DNA from: Candidatus Methanophagales archaeon
Lineage (GTDB): Archaea > Halobacteriota > Syntropharchaeia > Alkanophagales > Methanospirareceae
Reading direction: 5' to 3'
Length of the DNA: 17,149 bases
Assembly (NCBI GenBank): GCA_030621535.1
Contig: JAUXHM010000005.1
Span: 1-17,149, forward strand
The notes beneath the pieces were generated by a model. The model saw nothing but the letters and a program-made list of their open reading frames with translations, did not search any database and was not told the DNA's origin. Made by a program: the position numbers and the translations under genes. Of this stretch, positions 6,064 to 11,988 are shown one piece after another (the stretch's first letter is position 1; the number at the start of each line of letters is the position of its first letter).

Positions 6064-7026
6064 TTAACTTTTACGTGCTGGTATGGTATAATCCTCGTAT
6101 GCCTTTACTAAATGCTTCGTTAATAGTATTGTCGTGCAATAAAACAGCACCAGCATGACATATCTCACACCTCGGAATACAAAATCCCCCGGCTGCGGCA
6201 CGTACCCCCCGTACTCCTCTTCCACCTCGCCCATGATTCTCCCTATTAGCCCATACCACCGCATCCCATAATAAAAAATAGCGTAAACGTTTATCGCGCA
6301 AAGCCCAAGAGCTATTCCCTGGATGGTTCGGGTCAAATCCATCTTCCGTTTCACTTTCACGCTCAATGCCACGAGGTATCCGAAGAGGAACCAGCCGATT
6401 ATGACAAGCGAAATACCCGAGAACGTGCTTTCCCAGAAGGTTACAACGTCGTCAATGGTTATCGCTACTCGCCATAAAATCGCCGCCGCTATGATTATCA
6501 CCAATGTTCGTTCATGCGTAATCACCCTGAACATAGCTTCTTTTATGTTCTTTGTGCGTTCCTTCTTCCTCGGTCTTTCTTTAATCAGTAGTCGGTAATT
6601 CTCATGCATGCCCTTTAGATGTCGCGCCAGGGCAATTGCTATGCAATAATACGCCACGAACAGGACATATCGCACATCGCGGAAGATAAAATCCCGCGCT
6701 ACGGAAACTTCTACACGCAGTAATCCGCCCCATCGCATTCCATAGTAAATCATAATATAAAAGTTCAGCACGAGCACGCTAAAGGCGATACCGCGATAAA
6801 TCCTATTTGATACCGGCCACTCCGTTGGTTTCGCACTCATTGAATACATGTGTGCAAAGACGAGCCAGCCAATTATGAACAGACTTACACCCGAACAGGC
6901 ACTTTCCCATGAGCTTATTTCTGCATCCGCGCTTACAACCGCTCGCCATAAGAACGCTATACCGCCTACTACTATTGGTATCCTCCCATCGGTTAGTACC
7001 CGGAATAAAAAATCCCTCTTGTTCAT
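6064..7026 (-). CDS. Eight-TM membrane protein of two four-TM repeats (unknown family), copy A
   Basis: This 320-aa protein is an internal duplication; each half has four hydrophobic helices. Repeat 1 carries FLFRVLTD, LWR (26-28), WES (40-42), YYGMRW (94-99), RDVRY (116-120) and RHL (135-137). Repeat 2 carries MFRVITH, LWR (184-186), WES (198-200), YYGMRW (252-257), RGVRY (285-289) and KHL (304-306). A charged linker (KERPRKKERTKN) joins them. The conserved Arg, Glu and Tyr near the helix ends suggest a shared buried polar site, but I know no family with this signature and give no function. A paralog lies directly upstream (7111-8067). No ribosome binding site precedes the ATG; a TTTTTAAAA box about 30 nt upstream suggests a leaderless transcript. 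Confidence 0.82.
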   Translation of the reverse strand: MNKRDFLFRVLTDGRIPIVVGGIAFLWRAVVSADAEISSWESACSGVSLFIIGWLVFAHMYSMSAKPTEWPVSNRIYRGIAFSVLVLNFYIMIYYGMRWGGLLRVEVSVARDFIFRDVRYVLFVAYYCIAIALARHLKGMHENYRLLIKERPRKKERTKNIKEAMFRVITHERTLVIIIAAAILWRVAITIDDVVTFWESTFSGISLVIIGWFLFGYLVALSVKVKRKMDLTRTIQGIALGLCAINVYAIFYYGMRWYGLIGRIMGEVEEEYGGYVPQPGDFVFRGVRYVMLVLFYCTTILLTKHLVKAYEDYTIPARKS

Positions 7027-7045
7027 CTAAAGCGCCAGGCATACT

Positions 7046-7062
7046 TTTTTTTTTAAAAAGGA
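7046..7062 (-). promoter_or_regulatory. T/A-rich TATA-like box, probably for a leaderless mRNA
   Basis: On the minus strand CCTTTTTAAAAAAAAAA is centred about 28-30 nt before the ATG at 7026, which is the archaeal TATA-to-start distance. Together with the missing ribosome binding site, this points to transcription starting at or near the start codon. Confidence 0.4.
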
Positions 7063-7110
7063 GATAAGAAAACGGACTTTGTGTAAATCCGCGCAATATA
7101 AATAAAGATA

Positions 7111-8067
7111 CTATTCCTTGTACTCCTTCTCCCCTTTTTTAATCAAGAACTCACACTCTTCTGATGCCCTTTCCAGATATTTAGATAGCACTATTGACGT
7201 GCAAAAAAATAGCGCCAGGGCAAAATATCGTATATCACGGCATATAAAATCCAGTGGCATCAAAGCCTCTTCCGAAGCTGCCATGAATATTAATCTATAC
7301 CACCGCATCCCGTAGTAAACGAGAGCATACATGTTCACAGCGAATAGTGCAAAGGCAAATCCCTGGTATATCTTTGCAACGCTTGGTCGCGTAGTCCTCA
7401 CTGCCAATGAACTTATGTAACCGAAGAGAACCCAACCCAGTATGAAAAGAGCCATACCCGAGCACATACTCTCCCACAGAGCTATTTGTTTGTCGAAACT
7501 TATGACGGCACGCCATAAAAATACCACGCCTAATATCACTATTACCGTCCGTTCATCCGTTAATATCCTGAACATTGATTCCGCTGCGCTCACTTTTCGC
7601 ATCGCAGGCATCTTTTCGGTTACCAGCAAGTAATTGTCGTGCATCTTCTTTAGATGCCCCGTCGCCCATATTATTCCACAATACGCCAGCACTAACGCGG
7701 CGTATCTCACATCCCTGAGAAGAAAATCCCTTGGCACATAAATTTCAGTTTCAGTCATTAATCTATGCCATCTCATCGCATAGTAAACGAGAACGTAAGC
7801 ATTCAAGGCGCTTACGCTAATGGCAATCCCCTGAGCAAGCTTATTCGAAATTATCCAGCTCGTCTCTCGCTTAGACAGCAGATAGAGATAACTGAAGATA
7901 AACCAGCCCAGTACGATAAGAACAACACCTGAGCACACACTTTCCAGAAGCGATATCTCTTTGTCAAGGCTTACGACTGTTCGCCATAAAATCGTCACAA
8001 CCGCTATCACTGCCAGAGTTCGCCAATCCATTATCACCGTTTCGACTGAAATCCTATCGGTGTCCAT
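7111..8067 (-). CDS. Eight-TM membrane protein of two four-TM repeats (unknown family), copy B
   Basis: This 318-aa paralog of the gene at 6064 has the same two-repeat plan. Repeat 1 has LWR (27-29), LES (41-43, Trp replaced by Leu), YYAMRW (95-100), RDVRY (118-122) and GHL (137-139). Repeat 2 starts SMFRILTDERT and has LWR (184-186), WES (198-200), YYGMRW (251-256), RDIRY (277-281) and KYL (296-298). Four helices per repeat place it in the cytoplasmic membrane. The gap to copy A is 84 nt, so the pair arose by tandem duplication after the internal duplication. A GAGGGGAT site lies about 14 nt before the ATG, and a TTTATAAG box on the minus strand (8110-8119) would give a leader of about 20 nt. 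Function unknown; the kinase gene starts divergently next door. Confidence 0.82.
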   Translation of the reverse strand: MDTDRISVETVIMDWRTLAVIAVVTILWRTVVSLDKEISLLESVCSGVVLIVLGWFIFSYLYLLSKRETSWIISNKLAQGIAISVSALNAYVLVYYAMRWHRLMTETEIYVPRDFLLRDVRYAALVLAYCGIIWATGHLKKMHDNYLLVTEKMPAMRKVSAAESMFRILTDERTVIVILGVVFLWRAVISFDKQIALWESMCSGMALFILGWVLFGYISSLAVRTTRPSVAKIYQGFAFALFAVNMYALVYYGMRWYRLIFMAASEEALMPLDFICRDIRYFALALFFCTSIVLSKYLERASEECEFLIKKGEKEYKE

Positions 8068-8109
8068 TTTTATCTGAAAATCCCCTCTTCTTCTATTTAG
8101 AATTTTATT

Positions 8110-8119
8110 CTTATAAATA
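8110..8119 (-). promoter_or_regulatory. TATA box for the 7111-8067 gene
   Basis: ATTTATAAGA on the minus strand lies 43-52 nt upstream of the ATG at 8067. A further strong TATA-like stretch (GTATATAAATAC, 8134-8145) lies in the same divergent spacer and could serve either strand. Confidence 0.45.
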
Positions 8120-8211
8120 TCTGATGGATAAGGGTATATAAATACATTTCGATTTTTATTTCGGCAGAATCAAAATCTTTTTACTCTTTACTCTTCAACG
8201 AACCCCTTGAC

Positions 8212-8221
8212 ATTTTTAAAC
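8212..8221 (+). promoter_or_regulatory. TATA box for the kinase operon
   Basis: ATTTTTAAAC lies about 40 nt before ATG 8257 and 85 nt before ATG 8302. A transcript starting near 8245 would carry the GAGGAGGG and AGGGGG sites ahead of ATG 8302, supporting the downstream start. Confidence 0.45.
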
Positions 8222-8301
8222 GTAAAAAGGTAAAGCATTATCACTAATTAGTCTAAATGTATAGGAATAACGAGAGGATAGAGGAGGGAATAAGGGGGAA
8301 G

Positions 8302-10425
8302 ATGATAAAGGGGTTGAATTATAGATTTTTTATATTGCTTTCTACTGTGTTAGCCTGCACTATCTTAGCTTTTTTTGTCAGTTTTATCAAGAATGAAACA
8401 ATCGTCTATACGCATTTTTTCTATGTCCCTATCCTTTTAGCTGGGGTGTGGTATCGTAAGAAAGCCGTTTATATCGCCCTTTTTCTCAGCTTCGTCTATA
8501 TCCTTGCAACCTATCCTTTGACCCATCTTTCGATAGATGTTTTTGCAAGGAGTGCTATTTTTGTAGCAGTAGCGTATGTTATCGGGCTTGTTAGCGAGAA
8601 GCGAGCTAAAGGAGAGGAGAAGCTAAAAGAAACAAAAGAGTATCTGGATAATATTATTACGAGTTCTGTGGATGTAATTGCTGTTGTGGATATGGAGGGA
8701 ATGGTGCGTTCCTGGAACAAAGCAGCAGAAGACGACATGGGTTATTCTGCAGAGGAGGTAATAGGAACCAGCAACAAAAAATTCTTTGCTGACCCGGAAG
8801 AAGCGGAGAAAATAATGAGAATAGTGCAGAGAGAAGGGGGGCTCAAGAATTATAGAACAACCGTGTTAAATAAGGATAAAAAGCAGGTACACGTCAGCAT
8901 GTCAGCGGCATTGTTAAAGGACAAGGATGGCGTGCCGATAGGCACTGTACGTGTGAGCAGAGATATAACAAAAGAAGTGGGGTTGGAAGAGAAAATAAAA
9001 GAGGAACGTGACAACCTGAATTTGATACTTGAGAGCATGGATGATGGTGTGTACATTGTATCAAAATACTATAAAGTAGAGTTTATGAACAAGGTTTTGA
9101 TTGATGCGTTTGGATACCATGTCGGCGATGTTTGCCATAAGGTGTTTCATAATAGGGATGACCCCTGTCCACAGTGCAAAAATACAGAGGTGATGAAAGG
9201 AAAGACGGTGAGGTGGGAGTGGGACTCTCGCAGGAATAACAAGACTTATGACCTCTTTGAGACACCTTTGAAGAATATTAAGGGCACTATATCAAAATTA
9301 ACGATATTTAGAGATATAAGTGAGCGAAAGCGAATGGAGGATGAATTAAGGGATGCTGAGGAGCGTTACCGGGTAATCTTCGAGCATACACTCACCGCTT
9401 TGTGTGTCATTGAACATGGCGAAGTAGTAACTCTGGCAAACAGAGAATTTGAGACCCTGAGCGGATATTCAAGGGAAGAAATAGAGGGTAAGAAGTGGAT
9501 TGATTTCATCGCTGATGAAGATATGGGTAGGGTTCAGAATTATTGTGAGGAAAGAAGAAAAGGAGAAGCGCCGGCATGCTGTGAATTCAAGTTTACTAGT
9601 TGCAATGGAGAAATTAAGCAGGTGAATGCCTGGATAGAGCCAATCCCTGGGGCAAATAGGTGCATCGCCTCCTTGCTTGACATTACAGAGCTAAAAAGGA
9701 AGGGGGATGAACTGCGTGAGACCTGCGAAAAACTTAAGGAGCTGGACAAGATGAAGCGGGAGTTCCTTAACGTGGCTTATCATGAGATGCGGTCCCCTCT
9801 TGCTCCCATTGTGGGGTATGCAAGTATGTTGGAGCGCTGTGAACTATCGGGCAAGGGGAAGAAATATCTCTATATTATAGAGCAAAGTGCAAGAGAACTT
9901 GAGAAGATGATTAATCGGATGTTAGAACTTGCACGCATTGACAGTAAGAAAATAGAGCTGAGTTTGGAAGGGTTGTATATTCCTGAAGTCGTGGCGGAGG
10001 TGGTTAAGGGCATTGAACCTGAGGCAAAGGAGAAGAAGCAGGTTATCTCCACGGTCGTCCCGGAGGTAAAAATTCAAGCGGATAAGCAGAAGATGGTCGC
10101 TATTTTATATAACTTGATTTCCAATGCAATCAGATATACTCAGGAGGGAGGGAGAATAGACATCATGGTTGAGGATAGAGAGAAGGAGGGGGATATACGT
10201 GTTTGTATTGCAGATACAGGGATTGGCATTCCAGAGGAACATTTGCCAAAGATTTTTGAGCGATTTTATATGGTGGATACGTCTTTGACAAGGAAGTCAG
10301 GTAGTCTTGGGCTGGGCTTATCCATAGTTAAGGAATATGTAAACTTGCATGGCGGGAAAGTATGGGCTACAAGCGAATTTGGGAAGGGTTCAAAATTCTT
10401 CTTTATAATGCCAAAAAGACAATAA
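8302..10425 (+). CDS. Membrane-anchored triple-PAS sensor histidine kinase
   Basis: This 707-aa protein (numbered from ATG 8302) has an N-terminal membrane part of about three to four helices (FFILLSTVLACTILAFF; HFFYVPILLAGVW; ALFLSFVYILAT; AIFVAVAYVIGLV). PAS domains lie at about 108-223, 235-340 and 350-465, followed by HisKA with phospho-acceptor His494 (AYHEMRSPL). The HATPase_c domain has an N box (LISNAIRYT), G1 (IADTGIGIPE), F box (FERFYM) and G2 (LGLGLSIV). It is complete and should autophosphorylate. PAS2 has a Cys cluster, C278-x10-C289-x2-C292 (CHKVFHNRDDPCPQC), of the type that may bind a metal or haem. I chose ATG 8302 for its AAGGGGGAAG and GAGGAGGG sites; in-frame ATG 8257 lacks one. 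The receiver gene follows after 21 nt, so it is the probable partner. Confidence 0.92.
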   Translation: MIKGLNYRFFILLSTVLACTILAFFVSFIKNETIVYTHFFYVPILLAGVWYRKKAVYIALFLSFVYILATYPLTHLSIDVFARSAIFVAVAYVIGLVSEKRAKGEEKLKETKEYLDNIITSSVDVIAVVDMEGMVRSWNKAAEDDMGYSAEEVIGTSNKKFFADPEEAEKIMRIVQREGGLKNYRTTVLNKDKKQVHVSMSAALLKDKDGVPIGTVRVSRDITKEVGLEEKIKEERDNLNLILESMDDGVYIVSKYYKVEFMNKVLIDAFGYHVGDVCHKVFHNRDDPCPQCKNTEVMKGKTVRWEWDSRRNNKTYDLFETPLKNIKGTISKLTIFRDISERKRMEDELRDAEERYRVIFEHTLTALCVIEHGEVVTLANREFETLSGYSREEIEGKKWIDFIADEDMGRVQNYCEERRKGEAPACCEFKFTSCNGEIKQVNAWIEPIPGANRCIASLLDITELKRKGDELRETCEKLKELDKMKREFLNVAYHEMRSPLAPIVGYASMLERCELSGKGKKYLYIIEQSARELEKMINRMLELARIDSKKIELSLEGLYIPEVVAEVVKGIEPEAKEKKQVISTVVPEVKIQADKQKMVAILYNLISNAIRYTQEGGRIDIMVEDREKEGDIRVCIADTGIGIPEEHLPKIFERFYMVDTSLTRKSGSLGLGLSIVKEYVNLHGGKVWATSEFGKGSKFFFIMPKRQ

Positions 10426-10446
10426 TAAAATTTAAGGAGGGAGAAG

Positions 10447-10848
10447 ATGCAGAAGAAGAGGATATTGATTGTGGAAGATGCGGCATACATGCGTGATATG
10501 CTAAGTGAGATGCTGGAGCAGGCGGAGAGAAGCTATGAAGTGGTGGGCTTCGCGGTTAATGGAAAGGAAGCAGTGGAGAAATATAAAGAATTGAAGCCCG
10601 ATCTTGTCACCATGGATCTGGTCATGGAGGTGATGGATGGGATTCAAGCGATAAGGGAGATAAAGAAAGATGACCCAAACGCTTTGATTATCGCAATCAG
10701 CGCATTGGGTACGCCGGAGCAGAAGAAAGCAGCGCTGGATGCAGGAGCAGGTGAATACCTGTGGAAACCGTTCACCATAAAAAATTTATTTGACGCGCTC
10801 GAAAAACTGCTGAGGAAGAGAGAGGATGAGCGAGGAAGTGCTACTTGA
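10447..10848 (+). CDS. Single-domain (CheY-like) response regulator
   Basis: This 133-aa protein is a bare receiver domain: acidic pocket Glu10/Asp11 (LIVEDAAYM), phospho-acceptor Asp57 (LVTMDLVMEVMDG), Ser85 at the Thr/Ser switch (IAISALG) and Lys107 (LWKPF). There is no output domain; the C-terminus is a charged helix (LLRKREDERGSAT). AAGGAGGGAG precedes the ATG. It lies 21 nt after the kinase stop and its last 23 nt overlap the winged-helix gene, so the three form one operon. By inference it accepts phosphate from the upstream kinase and signals by protein contact, possibly to the winged-helix protein. Confidence 0.92.
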   Translation: MQKKRILIVEDAAYMRDMLSEMLEQAERSYEVVGFAVNGKEAVEKYKELKPDLVTMDLVMEVMDGIQAIREIKKDDPNALIIAISALGTPEQKKAALDAGAGEYLWKPFTIKNLFDALEKLLRKREDERGSAT

Positions 10849-11131
10849 AGAGGTTTTGCGTTCTCTCAGAAGAAGCCGAGTGAGGACTGAAATCGTAATG
10901 TATCTCTATAAAATCTATCCCCGGGCTTCGTATCCCGCGGAGATTTCGAGGAACACCGGGATAGACCCCACAAATATCCTTGGAGGGTTGCGAGGGATGG
11001 GCACTAGGTTCGATGAGTCAACTTCTCTTCTCACACAAGGAGTAGTAGAGAAGATAGAGCGTGAAAAAGCGACATACTACCGGCTTTCAGAACGGGGAAA
11101 ATCGTTGATAGAGAGCATACAGGAGACTTAG
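10826..11131 (+). CDS. Winged-helix DNA-binding protein 1
   Basis: This 101-aa protein has an N-terminal helix (EEVLRSLRRSRVRTEIVMYL), a helix-turn-helix (YPAEISRNTGIDPTNILGGL) and a wing with C-terminal helix (GVVEKIEREKATYYRLSERG). It is an archaeal-type winged-helix transcription regulator, probably a dimer. The start lies inside the receiver gene (23-nt overlap) with GAAGAGAGAGG just upstream, so translation is coupled. The second winged-helix protein at 11651 is closely similar in its recognition helix region and wing. Context suggests that it is the separate output of the two-component system. The promoter and dyads at 11242-11301, just downstream, are a likely target. Confidence 0.88.
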   Translation: MSEEVLLEEVLRSLRRSRVRTEIVMYLYKIYPRASYPAEISRNTGIDPTNILGGLRGMGTRFDESTSLLTQGVVEKIEREKATYYRLSERGKSLIESIQET

Positions 11132-11241
11132 TGGCTAATTTCAAATCAATTACGAAATTAAGAATTAGAGGTAATTCATAATAGTCCATTTGTAATTGGC
11201 TCATCATCGCCATCTGTTTTTTATGACATCACCGAAAAAAA

Positions 11242-11259
11242 ACGAAAAGCTTTTATATA
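11242..11259 (+). promoter_or_regulatory. Strong archaeal BRE/TATA promoter for the antiporter-2 operon
   Basis: ACGAAAAGCTTTTATATA combines a purine-rich BRE (CGAAAA) with a TTTATATA box and is the best promoter in the window. Transcription should start near 11280-11285, inside the dyads described next, so a protein bound there would compete with the transcription machinery. Confidence 0.75.
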
Positions 11260-11263
11260 CCTA

Positions 11264-11301
11264 CATATACACATGTATATGCAAGCACATGTGTATGTGC
11301 T
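11264..11301. promoter_or_regulatory. Two adjacent dyads, probable operator
   Basis: CATATACA-CA-TGTATATG (11264-11281) is an 8-bp inverted repeat. AGCACAT-GTGT-ATGTGCT (11284-11301) is a 7-bp inverted repeat. They share the 12-mer CACATGT(A/G)TATG at 11270-11281 and 11286-11297, exactly 16 nt apart with 11/12 identity. They lie directly after the TATA box over the expected transcript start. Genes for winged-helix proteins stand on both sides, so repression or auto-regulation is inferred. An mRNA hairpin is the alternative for the second dyad. Confidence 0.65.
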
Positions 11302-11350
11302 GATAAGGGGAGAAAAAAAGGGATAAAAAGATAGGAGGGAAAAGAAGAAA

Positions 11351-11611
11351 ATGGAAATAGGAATAGATAGAATTTTGGACTCGTGGAGCTGTTTTGGCAG
11401 GAACCCGGGGCTTGCAACTCGGGTAATGTTTGATGAGGCAGGAGCGACTGTGGTGCATTCTAATCCGGTGCGTCACATGCTGGAATTAGAGAAGAGCGGT
11501 TACCTGGAGGATGCCCGAACGTTAGCGATATGGACTGCGATGCTGTATTCAATAGCTTTTGGCGCATCGTATGCGCTCATGGCAATGACGTACGGTGTGT
11601 TTTGGATTTAG
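11351..11611 (+). CDS. Small one-TM protein resembling an antiporter tail
   Basis: This 86-aa protein begins MEIGIDRILDSWSCFGRNPG, then LATRVMFDEAG, a charged stretch (HMLELEKSGYLEDAR) and one long hydrophobic C-terminal helix (LAIWTAMLYSIAFGASYALM) ending TYGVFWI. The FGRNPGLATRVM segment parallels WFSRNPTAASRIM in antiporter 2, and the final YGVFWI parallels HGVLWV. It therefore looks like a free-standing version of the antiporter C-terminal module. It is the first gene after the strong promoter, with GGAGGG 11 nt before the ATG, and is followed by the winged-helix gene (39-nt gap) and antiporter 2. A membrane partner or sensor for the antiporter is inferred. Confidence 0.75.
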   Translation: MEIGIDRILDSWSCFGRNPGLATRVMFDEAGATVVHSNPVRHMLELEKSGYLEDARTLAIWTAMLYSIAFGASYALMAMTYGVFWI

Positions 11612-11650
11612 GTTGGGTAGACAACAAAAAAGAAAGGAGGGATTAAAAAA

Positions 11651-11962
11651 ATGTTTGATAGAAGTAAAAAAGCGGGATTGGGGGATGTATCTCAGTCTCT
11701 TAGAAAGAGCAGGGTACGAAGTGAGATTATGATGTATTTGTACAACAATTATCCAGAGGATTCGCATCCGGCTGAGATTGCTAAGAACACAGGGATAGAC
11801 TCCAAAAATGTCTTTAAAGGACTGAGAGGTACGGGCTGGCTTAATGTAGCGAAATCTCTTCTCAAACAAGGTGTTGTGGAAGAGATAGAGCGTGAAAATG
11901 AGACATACTACCGGCTTTCAGAACGTGGTAAATCGCTGGTAGAGAGCCAGCAGGAAGCCTAA
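11651..11962 (+). CDS. Winged-helix DNA-binding protein 2
   Basis: This 103-aa paralog of the protein at 10826 shares SLRKSRVRSEIMMYLYNNYP, the helix-turn-helix HPAEIAKNTGIDSKNVFKGL and the wing GVVEEIERENETYYRLSERG, ending SLVESQQEA. AAAGGAGGG precedes the ATG. It lies in the operon between the small TM gene and antiporter 2 (26-nt gap to the latter), so it is made with the transporter and could control its own promoter through the dyads at 11264-11301. The two paralogs may compete or form mixed dimers. The DNA-binding role is well supported by the fold pattern; the target is inferred. Confidence 0.88.
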   Translation: MFDRSKKAGLGDVSQSLRKSRVRSEIMMYLYNNYPEDSHPAEIAKNTGIDSKNVFKGLRGTGWLNVAKSLLKQGVVEEIERENETYYRLSERGKSLVESQQEA

Positions 11963-11988
11963 AAAAGAAAGGAGGGATAACAAACAGA

